A DNA stretch of 17,100 nucleotides from Caldilinea sp. (GTDB taxonomy: Bacteria > Chloroflexota > Anaerolineae > Caldilineales > Caldilineaceae), in NCBI GenBank assembly GCA_026389955.1, contig JAPLGY010000292.1, positions 1-17,100 on the forward strand, written 5' to 3'. The translations under genes and the position numbers were made by a program. This document shows, piece by piece, positions 10,078-16,712 of the stretch. The notes under the pieces were generated by a model. The model was given only the letters and a program-made list of their open reading frames with translations, searched no databases and had not been told where the DNA came from. How positions within the stretch are numbered: the first letter of the stretch is position 1; every line of letters starts with the position of its first letter.

Positions 10078-10801
10078 TCAACGGTTTCTTTGTTTTTGGG
10101 CCAAGCCGTCTGCCAGCAGGTTGACACCCAGCACCAACGACGAAATGGCCAGCGACGGGAAGACCGTGATCCACCAGGCGGTCAACACAAAATTACGTCC
10201 GTCGTTGACCTGCAATCCCCAGTCTGGCGAAGGTGGCTGCACCCCCAACCCCAAAAAACTGAGCCCCGATCCGATCAAAATCGAGTAGCTGAAGTAGATA
10301 GAACCCTCCACCACCAGCAGATCGGCGAGATTAGGGATCAGATGACGCAAAACAATGCGGTGCGCCGGCACACCGGTGGCATGCGCAGCGTCGATGAACT
10401 CTCTGGTCGACAGACCAAGTGTTTCACTGCGCACCACACGCGCGATCCCCGGCGCAAAGACCACGACAATCGTCAGAATCAAGTAGATTCCCTCGGATCC
10501 CAGCGTGCTGATGATGAGCAGGGCGAGCAACATCGCCGGAAACGAGAGCAACACATCGGCGACACGCATCAACACTTCATCCCACAGCCGCCCAGCATAG
10601 CCGGCCACCACCCCGACCACACCACCGATCATCGGTGTAGGAATAAGGTGCCACAGCTTCGCCGAAGAGTGCCAAAAGCAGATAGACCAACACGATCGCC
10701 AGCCCGACCCACACAGCAGGCATTTGCTGCCCGTGCCGCCGCACCGGACGCGCCAACAGACCAGAGACCGACAGCGAATCACCGACAGGGATAGATGTCA
10801 T
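10078..10801 (-). pseudogene. Dipeptide ABC transporter permease (DppC-like), broken by deletion and frameshift
   Basis: The gene begins normally at ATG 10801 (MTSIPVGDSLSV) with a first membrane helix (VWVGLAIVLVYLLLALFG) and the expected EAVAPYSYT periplasmic start. At about 10635-10645 the frame changes. The other frame resumes with GGVVGVVAGYAGRLWDEVLMRVADVLLSFPA and continues to a normal C-terminus with the EAA-loop region (STREFIDAAHATGVP) and GSGLSFLGLGVQPPSPDWG. DppC-type proteins normally have ~50-60 residues here, including the second membrane segment start and the GTDxLGRDxxSR signature, and these are absent. The 724-bp span is not a multiple of three. The permease subunit should therefore be non-functional, disabling the transporter unless another DppC substitutes. 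It follows dppB by 34 bp. Confidence 0.83.
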
Positions 10802-10835
10802 TGGTCGCTTCTCGAAAAACAGCGTTCATCCACCG

Positions 10836-11780
10836 TTAAGAATATCGAATTTTTGGGTTGAGCCAGCTGTACAACAGATCTGACCCCAGGTTTGCCAGCG
10901 CATAAATGGCAGCTGCTGCCAATGTCACCGCTTGCACAACAGGAATATCTCGCATGCTGATCGACTGGAGCATCAACCGTCCCATGCCAGGATAGGCAAA
11001 GACATTCTCGACCAGCACTGCACCGCTGAGCAGCCAGCCCACATTGAGGGCGACCACACTGATCGTCGGCAGCAGCGCGTTGCGCAGCGCATGGCGCAAG
11101 ATGGCCGTCAGGTCAGGAAGCCCTTTGCTTTTGGCAGTCCGCATGTAATCGCTGCGCATCACTTCGATCAGGCTGCTGCGTGCATGCCGGGAGACATGGG
11201 CCAACGACCCCAAAGCCAAAGTCAGCACCGGCAACACGAGAAACTGCACAGATTCCCATAGATTGGCATCAGGGGCGATCAGACTCGCAGCAGGCAACCA
11301 ACGCAGCCAGGAAGAGAGAAGAATGATCAAAAAAATGGCCATCACAAAAGGAGGAAACGAGACGGCAAAAAGGGTAAAAAACGTGATGCCCTGATCGATC
11401 CACCGGGCCCGATTCAATCCCGAGACCACACCCAAAAAAATGCCCAGCGGCATGGCCACCAACAGTGCAGCCATGCCGAGCACCAAAGAATTCCACACAC
11501 GTTGCGCCAGCAGAGGGCCCACAGCCACATTCGACACCAACGATTCCCCCCAGTCGCCGCGCACAATGCCGCTGACCCAATCGAAGTAACGAATGTACGC
11601 TGGCCGATCGAGCCCCAACCTTGCACGCAGTGCCTGCAAGATTTCCGGGGTGGCCTGTTTGCCAAGAATCATCTGCGCAGTATCGCCCGGGACCATCTCC
11701 ACCGCAGCAAAAACCAGCAGCGAGATCATCGCCAAAGTAAAAAACATCAAAATCAGACGACGTACCACAAACTGTCCCAT
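10836..11780 (-). CDS. ABC transporter permease, DppB/OppB-like
   Basis: A 314-aa integral membrane permease of the binding-protein-dependent peptide transport family. It begins MGQFVVRRLILMFFTLAMISLLVFAAV, then VPGDTAQMILG, and has about six hydrophobic segments. The cytoplasmic EAA loop is SDYMRTAKSKGLPDLTAIL, and the C-terminus has VENVFAYPGMGRLMLQSI and ANLGSDLLYSWLNPKIRYS. Length and order match DppB/OppB. It should pair with the DppC-like subunit encoded next, which is broken, and with the SBP further down. No ATP-binding subunits are in the window. It starts 13 bp after the arsM stop, so it is likely co-transcribed with arsM. Confidence 0.92.
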   Translation of the reverse strand: MGQFVVRRLILMFFTLAMISLLVFAAVEMVPGDTAQMILGKQATPEILQALRARLGLDRPAYIRYFDWVSGIVRGDWGESLVSNVAVGPLLAQRVWNSLVLGMAALLVAMPLGIFLGVVSGLNRARWIDQGITFFTLFAVSFPPFVMAIFLIILLSSWLRWLPAASLIAPDANLWESVQFLVLPVLTLALGSLAHVSRHARSSLIEVMRSDYMRTAKSKGLPDLTAILRHALRNALLPTISVVALNVGWLLSGAVLVENVFAYPGMGRLMLQSISMRDIPVVQAVTLAAAAIYALANLGSDLLYSWLNPKIRYS

Positions 11781-11793
11781 CAGCGTGCTGCCT

Positions 11794-12576
11794 TCATGCC
11801 AGACAAAAAAAAGGCTTTACAGCAGTGATCCGTGCACTGTACAGTTGTGGCATCCCCGGCTGAACCGGCACAATCTCAGCCGCAGACCGTTTGTCGGCCA
11901 CAACAATTTCAACAAAACCTGCCTGTCGCATCAGCTCCGTGTAGTCGTCCACATCCATCGCGCCAGTCACACACTCGGCCCAGCGAGAGAGGTCAGCGCG
12001 CAACTCTGGGCTGAATACCCCTTCCGTAACAATGTCGCTGATCGCAAGCCGCCCCCCCGGGCGCAACACCCGCAAAGCCTCGCGAAAGACTGCAGGTTTG
12101 TCTGGCGACAGGTTGATCACACAGTTGGACATCACCACGTCGACACTGTTGTCTGCGACCGGCAACGCCTCGATTTGCCCCTGACGAAACTCAATATTGG
12201 CAGCTCCGAGCCGCTCCATGTTTGCACGAGCTTGTGCCAACATGGCAGGTGTCATATCGACTCCGATCACATGGCCTTCCACTCCCACCTGGCGTGCGGC
12301 CAGGAAGCAGTCAATCCCACCGCCGCTCCCCAGATCCAGCACATGCTCCCCAGGTTTCAAACTGGCGATCGTCACCGGATCCCCACACCCCAACGACAGG
12401 CCGGTCACATCCACCGGCAACCCTGCAATCGACTCCTCCCCATAGAGAAACTGTGCATTGGAACCGCTCCCACAGCCTTCTTCTGGCCCACAACAGCTCC
12501 CATGATTTTCGGCGATCGCGCCATAGCGTCCTTGGACAACTTCGTGAATCGGTGTCAACTCAATTGCTTCAGCCAT
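11794..12576 (-). CDS. arsM: Arsenite methyltransferase
   Basis: A 260-aa cytosolic SAM-dependent methyltransferase that methylates trivalent arsenic. The SAM site is [12 protein letters not shown] (~residues 79-90), with GVDMTPAML and the [12 protein letters not shown] segment after it. The three cysteines expected to bind As(III) are in their usual contexts: C64 in SLGCGDP, C152 in [11 protein letters not shown] and C202 in [14 protein letters not shown]. An additional Cys-rich N-terminal patch, [10 protein letters not shown] (C28, C29, C35), is common in bacterial ArsM. The ATG at 12576 follows a GGAG site at ~9 bp. A perfect 16-bp inverted repeat with an embedded TATACT lies just upstream. 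No ArsR, ArsB/Acr3 or ArsC is encoded nearby. The only other arsenic-related name in the window is the frameshifted ArsA-family ATPase ~7 kb downstream. Confidence 0.93.
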   Translation of the reverse strand: MAEAIELTPIHEVVQGRYGAIAENHGSCCGPEEGCGSGSNAQFLYGEESIAGLPVDVTGLSLGCGDPVTIASLKPGEHVLDLGSGGGIDCFLAARQVGVEGHVIGVDMTPAMLAQARANMERLGAANIEFRQGQIEALPVADNSVDVVMSNCVINLSPDKPAVFREALRVLRPGGRLAISDIVTEGVFSPELRADLSRWAECVTGAMDVDDYTELMRQAGFVEIVVADKRSAAEIVPVQPGMPQLYSARITAVKPFFCLA

Positions 12577-12612
12577 TGCTCTATTCTCCGGTATCTCTCG
12601 ACAGACTCTCCA

Positions 12613-12662
12613 GTATACATGAAGGCCCTACGACAGAACGTTCGCCGGGCCTTCATGTATAC
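12613..12662. repeat. Perfect 16-bp inverted repeat between tRNA-Arg and arsM
   Basis: gtatacatgaaggccc (12613-12628) and its exact reverse complement (12647-12662) flank an 18-nt spacer, which itself holds the 8-bp palindrome gaacgttc (12636-12643). On the minus strand the promoter-proximal arm ends in CATGTATACT, so a -10-like TATACT (12612-12617) is embedded ~36 bp before the arsM ATG. No T-run follows the hairpin, so it is not a classical intrinsic terminator. It could be an operator over the arsM promoter, a transcript-end or processing hairpin for the tRNA cluster, or a small mobile palindrome. Confidence 0.8.
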
Positions 12663-12675
12663 CCTACAACATTTT

Positions 12676-12752
12676 TGGCATCCCCGAGAGGACTCGAACC
12701 TCTGGCCTCTTGGACCGCAACCAAGCGCTCTAATCCACTGAGCTACGGGGAC
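12676..12752 (-). tRNA. tRNA-Arg (anticodon GCG)
   Basis: A complete cloverleaf with acceptor GTCCCCG/CGGGGAT (one terminal G-U pair), D-arm GCTC/GAGC, anticodon stem CTTGG/CCAAG with loop TTGCGGT, T-arm AGAGG/CCTCT with loop TTCGAGT, discriminator G and encoded CCA (12676-12678). Anticodon GCG reads CGC, and CGU by wobble. A20 in the D-loop (AGTGGATTA), an arginine identity base, supports Arg. It is the third gene of the cluster. Confidence 0.93.
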
Positions 12753-12799
12753 CTATGCATTTGACCTGTCGGCAAACATTTATCTCCGAATGCAAACAT

Positions 12800-12895
<96 letters not shown>

Positions 12896-12918
12896 ACATT
12901 GTTCGCTTGTGCAGTCGC

Positions 12919-13008
<90 letters not shown>

Positions 13009-13080
13009 AAGTGGGCTGAACCTGTTCCACCGCTACGCTTGCTCGATACTTTTTTGCCAACAAATCTACATACCTTAAAA

Positions 13081-13110
13081 AGTATACATGCAGACAGCAG
13101 CGTATGTCAA
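13081..13110 (-). promoter_or_regulatory. Sigma70-type promoter of the tRNA cluster
   Basis: The minus strand reads TTGACA (13105-13110), 18 bp, then TATACT (13081-13086), one mismatch from full consensus. It is placed ~73 bp before the first tRNA and just after the alpha/beta hydrolase stop (13135). Its strength fits stable-RNA expression. Confidence 0.8.
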
Positions 13111-13134
13111 ATAACGATTGTCTGGGGGTACATT

Positions 13135-14091
13135 TCAGCTGGGCAATTCCAGACGCTGACTGGGTTCAGCAGATACCTGGGCGGACAACGCAGCAATCAC
13201 AGCGCCTGGTTCTTCCTGCTGAAGGTTGTGGCCGGCACCCGAGAGCACGGTCAGCTGTGCGTGGGGCAGCAGCGCAGCCAGGGCCTGCCCGTTTTCCAGG
13301 CGTGCAAGGAGGTCCTGCTCCCCCCAAAGCACCCTCGTCGGAATTGTACAGCCCGCAAGCCGCTCCGCCACTCTCTTCTGCTGTGCAGGCAGCCAGGTTG
13401 CCAGCGACCGCAGCGTACGCAAAAAGGCCCGCTGCTGCTTTTTGCTGTGCACCCGCTCGTTGACCCGTCTATACAAAAAATCGCGCTCGACCTGGGGCAG
13501 CCCATCCAGATCACGATAGAACGGGCGCAGCGACTCGTAGGCAGCCTGGGGATTCTGGCGCAGACGGCCATACCACCACTCCCCGATCCCAGGCAGCCGC
13601 AGCGACAAGGCTGCCAACGACCGCCTCTGCTTGCCGGCGACCAACCCACCCGCCAACAACAACAGCCGCTCGACCCGGCCTGGCTGTTCCAGCGCCAGCC
13701 ACTGCACCACCATCGCGCCCAACGAATGCCCTACTCCTACACAACGTTCAATCTGCAGCACATCGAGCAGTTCCAGCAGCACCCCAGCATACCAGGGCAC
13801 CGTGTAGGGGGCATCCGGTTTATCGCTGCGTCCGAAGCCAGGCAGGTCGACGGCCAGCAGACGGCGCTGCACGGCCAGCGCCGGCAACACCCGACGCCAG
13901 GTGTCCGCCTCATCGCCCAACCCATGCACCAACAACAGCGGCACATCCCCTCGGGCAGATTCTCCGCTGTCGTATAAAAACAGGGTCAGCCGGGTCTGGG
14001 GAAGCTGCACCCTACGTGCAAACAGCGCCAATTCTGGAAGCACATCCATCAGGGTGTCGGACATGGAGGAAGTATGGGCATTGTTCATCAT
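13135..14091 (-). CDS. Alpha/beta hydrolase
   Basis: A 318-aa alpha/beta-hydrolase-fold protein of unknown substrate. It shows the oxyanion-hole segment LLLVHGLGDEADTW (~52-65), VDLPGFGRSDKP, nucleophile elbow GVGHSLGAM with Ser123, the acid in LWGEQD (Asp260) and the catalytic histidine in SGAGHN (His288), so the triad is complete. The lid region (~150-235) is Arg-rich and not diagnostic. Start is uncertain: ATG 14091 and 14088 are tandem with no clear Shine-Dalgarno, and an 8-C tract lies directly upstream. No signal peptide is seen, so it is probably cytosolic. It resembles the esterase/haloperoxidase-like group. It stands alone between the CDP-alcohol transferase and the tRNA promoter. 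Confidence 0.88.
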   Translation of the reverse strand: MMNNAHTSSMSDTLMDVLPELALFARRVQLPQTRLTLFLYDSGESARGDVPLLLVHGLGDEADTWRRVLPALAVQRRLLAVDLPGFGRSDKPDAPYTVPWYAGVLLELLDVLQIERCVGVGHSLGAMVVQWLALEQPGRVERLLLLAGGLVAGKQRRSLAALSLRLPGIGEWWYGRLRQNPQAAYESLRPFYRDLDGLPQVERDFLYRRVNERVHSKKQQRAFLRTLRSLATWLPAQQKRVAERLAGCTIPTRVLWGEQDLLARLENGQALAALLPHAQLTVLSGAGHNLQQEEPGAVIAALSAQVSAEPSQRLELPS

Positions 14092-14118
14092 CGGTTGAGC
14101 GGCCCCCCCCTAACAGGT

Positions 14119-14138
14119 GGAGAAAGCCACTTTTCTCC
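14119..14138. repeat. 7-bp stem inverted repeat in intergenic gap
   Basis: ggagaaa and tttctcc are separated by 6 nt in the 195-bp gap 14092-14286 between the alpha/beta hydrolase and the phosphatidyltransferase gene. There is no T-run. The same gap holds the perfect 12-bp palindrome tgaaaattttca at 14165-14176. No gene is recognisable in the gap. A binding-site role for either is conjecture. Confidence 0.4.
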
Positions 14139-14286
14139 CTTCTCAGCACAAATGTTCGCATCGCTGAAAATTTTCACGCCTCTTTGTTGTCAGACTGTCC
14201 GGTCGCAGTTCAGACTTGCGGCTCAGGGGGCCGTGCAGGGAATAGGCAAGGTCGCTGGCGGCGATCTCCATCCAATCGGCCGGCGT

Positions 14287-14895
14287 TCAACTGTTGAAAA
14301 ACCGGTACGCCCACCAGATACGCTGAACGACAGTCACATACACCAGCAACGCCAGCAACAACAAAAGCAGGAAGAGCCCATCAGGCCACAGCAAGAACAA
14401 CAGATAAAAAAGAATCGTCTCGGCCCCTTCGATCAGGCCAGGCGGCATGGTCACAGCGGTGACAGCCGCCGACGAAACAGCCCCGCGCTTGTGCAGCAGC
14501 GTCGAGAGCACCGACCAGGAAATCACGTTGAGGACGTAGGACGTCAGCAACAACACCAAGGCCCACAAATGATGGGATGCGGGCGCGGCGGCGACCAGCC
14601 CAACAGGGATCGCCAGATAGACCACAAAATCCAACACCAAATCCAGATAACCGCCGAAGTCACTCTGTTTGTGGTGCAGCCGGGCAACCGTGCCGTCCAG
14701 CCCATCCAGAAGACGGTTGGCCAGCCACAACACCAGCGCCCAGCTGTAGGCCTGCTGCCAGCTGGCCCAGGCTGCCAGCAACCCAACCCCCAGTGCAGCC
14801 CAGGAGATCTGGTTGGGGTGCACTGAAGCTGGCCAGCGCCTGGCAACCGTTTCCAGCAGGCGATCTTTGTATTTGCGCAGGGCGTGGTCGCGCAT
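14287..14895 (-). CDS. CDP-alcohol phosphatidyltransferase family protein
   Basis: A 202-aa integral membrane enzyme that would transfer a phosphatidyl or similar group from a CDP-linked donor to an alcohol (phospholipid head-group synthesis class). The full signature DG(x)2AR(x)8G(x)3D(x)3D is present in LDGTVARLHHKQSDFGGYLDLVLD. It is flanked by hydrophobic segments, with a strongly hydrophobic C-terminus (DGLFLLLLLLALLVYVTVV). The ATG at 14895 is the only usual start codon after the serS stop, with GAGGAG immediately upstream (tight spacing). The longer upstream reading frame is antisense-like read-through of serS and has no homology. Acceptor alcohol not determinable (serine, glycerol phosphate and inositol classes share the motif). 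It lies 62 bp after serS and probably shares its T-box-controlled transcript. Confidence 0.87.
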   Translation of the reverse strand: MRDHALRKYKDRLLETVARRWPASVHPNQISWAALGVGLLAAWASWQQAYSWALVLWLANRLLDGLDGTVARLHHKQSDFGGYLDLVLDFVVYLAIPVGLVAAAPASHHLWALVLLLTSYVLNVISWSVLSTLLHKRGAVSSAAVTAVTMPPGLIEGAETILFYLLFLLWPDGLFLLLLLLALLVYVTVVQRIWWAYRFFNS

Positions 14896-14957
14896 CGCTC
14901 CTCGATCAAAACAAACTGAGGCTGGCCGCCCACCAGGGTGGACAACCAGCCTTCGGG

Positions 14958-16247
14958 TCAAAGCGCTGGCTGGATCCGCTCCAGCCCCCCCATATACGGG
15001 CGCAGGACCTCCGGAACGACGACCGATCGGTCTGGCTGCTGGTAATTTTCGAGCAGAGCAATCACAATACGCGGCAGGGCCAGCCCAGAGCCGTTCAGCG
15101 TGTGGACATACTCCGGTTTTTCCCCTTCTGCTTTGCGATAGCGGATGTTGGCTCGCCGTGCCTGGAAGTCCCGGAAAAACGAGCAGGAGCTGCACTCCAG
15201 CCATTCCTGCGAGCCCGCAGCCCACACTTCGATATCGTATTTGAAGGCAGCGACAAAGGAGAGATCGCCCGTGGCAATGGCGATCCGGCGGTAGGGCAGC
15301 CCAAGCCGCTCGCAGAGCGCCTCGGCATTGCGCGTGAGTGCTTCCAGTTCGGCACGGCCCGTGCCAGGCTCAACAAATTTAACCATCTCCACCTTCTGGA
15401 ACTGGTGTACACGCTTGATACCCCGCACGTCTTTGCCCGCCGAGACCTTTTCACGACGAAAACAAGGGGTGTTGGCCACATAATAGACCGGCAATCGCCC
15501 CGGTTCAAGGATCTCGTCGCGGAAGATATTGGTCACCGGCACCTCGGCGGTCGGAATCAGCCAGAGATCTTCTTCGGCGTCGCGATAGAGCGCCTCGCCA
15601 AATTTGGGCAGATTGCCGGTGCCCACCATCGACTCTGAACGCACCATGAAGGGCGGATAGATCTCCGTGTAGCCATGTTCGGCCACATGAACGTCGGTGA
15701 ACCAGTCGATCAACGCACGCTGGAGCCGGGCCCCTGCCCCTTTGAGCAGATAAAAACGGCTGCCGGCAATCTTGACCCCTCGTTCAAAATCAATCACGCC
15801 CAGCTGGGGGCCAAGCTCCCAATGAGGCAGTGGAGTGAAGTCGAAGGTCGGAAGCTGCCCCCATTGTTTGACCACAACGTTGCCGCTCTCGTCGGGTGCC
15901 ACCGGCACATCAGGTTCCGGCAAATTCGGGATGCGCAGCATGGCATCTTGAAAGGCCTCTTCGACCGAACGAAGATCGGTGTCCAGCTGCTCGATGGTCT
16001 TCCCAATGGCGGCCATACGTTCTTTCAGGGCCTCCGCAGCGGCAGCCTGCCTCTCCCGAAAGAGCCGACCGATCTCCTTGGATCCGCTGTTGAGCTCAGC
16101 CCGCAGGGCTTCTACCTGGCTCAACAGCTGGCGGCGCTGCTGGTCAAGCTGAAGTGCGCTCTCCCAGGGAGCGTCCTCGGCGTTGAGGCTGCGCATCGCA
16201 GCGGCCAGTTCGTCGCGGTGTTCACGCATCCAACGGATATCCAACAT
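14958..16247 (-). CDS. serS: Serine--tRNA ligase
   Basis: A 429-aa class II aminoacyl-tRNA synthetase that charges tRNA-Ser. An N-terminal coiled-coil arm (residues ~25-100, rich in Gln/Glu/Arg) is followed by the catalytic core: TGNLPKF, LWLIPTAEVPVTN, motif 2 FRREKVSAGKDVRGIKRVHQFQKVE, and the C-terminal motif 3 region in LNGSGLALPRIVIALLENYQ. Length is normal. I start at ATG 16247 (MLDIRWMREH), the typical family start, with AGGAAA ~6 bp upstream; an ATG 10 codons earlier (16277) lies close to the leader terminator and lacks homology. Expression is controlled by the T-box leader upstream, which senses uncharged tRNA-Ser. Confidence 0.97.
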   Translation of the reverse strand: MLDIRWMREHRDELAAAMRSLNAEDAPWESALQLDQQRRQLLSQVEALRAELNSGSKEIGRLFRERQAAAAEALKERMAAIGKTIEQLDTDLRSVEEAFQDAMLRIPNLPEPDVPVAPDESGNVVVKQWGQLPTFDFTPLPHWELGPQLGVIDFERGVKIAGSRFYLLKGAGARLQRALIDWFTDVHVAEHGYTEIYPPFMVRSESMVGTGNLPKFGEALYRDAEEDLWLIPTAEVPVTNIFRDEILEPGRLPVYYVANTPCFRREKVSAGKDVRGIKRVHQFQKVEMVKFVEPGTGRAELEALTRNAEALCERLGLPYRRIAIATGDLSFVAAFKYDIEVWAAGSQEWLECSSCSFFRDFQARRANIRYRKAEGEKPEYVHTLNGSGLALPRIVIALLENYQQPDRSVVVPEVLRPYMGGLERIQPAL

Positions 16248-16290
16248 ACGGTTTCCTGCCTTTCTGCCCCAATTCACCCGCTACGCACAC

Positions 16291-16321
16291 AAAAAGCCCT
16301 TCGCCTGTTCAGGACGAAGGG
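16291..16321 (-). terminator. Regulated intrinsic terminator in the serS leader
   Basis: On the minus strand, CCCTTCG and CGAAGGG (positions 16315-16321 and 16297-16303) form a 7-bp stem that can extend with CCTG/CAGG inside. It is followed by C and a run of five T (16291-16295). It sits immediately after the T-box sequence, as expected for a terminator competing with the antiterminator. Confidence 0.85.
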
Positions 16322-16522
16322 TCTCGTGGTGCCACCTGATTTTGTAGCAGCCAAAACAGCTGCCACCTCGTTGCCTGATAACGGCAGGGTGCCGCCCAGC
16401 CATTGCCTGCTGGGGATTCAGGAGCTGCTAAGTCTGACGTGCCCAGCTGCCTTGCACCAGCCGGCAACTCTCTGAAATGGGACGCTCAGCTCATGGTCTC
16501 CATCGCCATCTTTTTATCCTTT
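16291..16522 (-). promoter_or_regulatory. T-box riboswitch leader of serS
   Basis: The leader RNA upstream of serS has the hallmarks of a T-box: the AGAGAG element (16468-16473) in the upper part of stem I, a candidate specifier region, a stem III (GCAGC/GCTGC at 16347-16363), and the T-box sequence AGGTGGCACCACGAG (16323-16337). A terminator hairpin follows directly. The bulge TGGC (16331-16334) is complementary to GCCA, the 3' end of both tRNA-Ser genes in this window (discriminator G). The best specifier candidate by eye is AGC at 16427-16429, followed by A, matching tRNA-Ser(GCT). That placement is tentative because I did not fold the RNA computationally. Uncharged tRNA-Ser should stabilise the antiterminator and allow serS transcription. 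Confidence 0.88.
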
Positions 16523-16528
16523 GATATT

Positions 16529-16557
16529 ACCATACCACCCTTGAAAAGCGTTGTCAA
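16529..16557 (-). promoter_or_regulatory. Sigma70-type promoter of serS
   Basis: The minus strand reads TTGACA (16552-16557), 17 bp, then TATGGT (16529-16534). The -35 is perfect and the -10 is a 4/6 match. A start near 16522 gives a ~275-nt leader, a good fit for a T-box. The -35 hexamer overlaps the stop codon of the small IS607-like ORF. Confidence 0.75.
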
Positions 16558-16712
16558 GCGTTGATCAGGGCTGGGTCTACTTCACAAAGAGCTTGTCGTG
16601 TCTGGGGTTCTGTCAAGCCTAATGTGATGAATACGCATGCCCCTTCTTTCCACCAGCGCCATGCGGTCTTGTAGCTGATCCCTGGTTTCTCGGCGTATGC
16701 GCTCAGTTTCAT
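16554..16712 (-). pseudogene. N-terminal remnant of an IS607-family serine recombinase (TnpA)
   Basis: A 52-codon ORF starting at ATG 16712. Its first ~24 residues, [20 protein letters not shown] and then WKEG, match the conserved MerR-like DNA-binding start of IS607 TnpA proteins ([24 protein letters not shown] in my recollection). After that the sequence leaves the family and ends at a TGA at 16554-16556. The recombinase catalytic domain and any tnpB partner are absent, so this is a decayed stub. No ribosome-binding site is seen. The upstream side of the ATG is IS982-type transposase sequence instead of an IS607 left end. The 3' part probably is host DNA, because it runs into the serS promoter. 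Confidence 0.72.

Noticed and set aside
14896..15225. A long N-terminal extension of the phosphatidyltransferase frame
   Set aside because: It lies wholly in the region of serS and the short gap, has shadow-like composition, and the real start at 14895 has its own ribosome-binding site.
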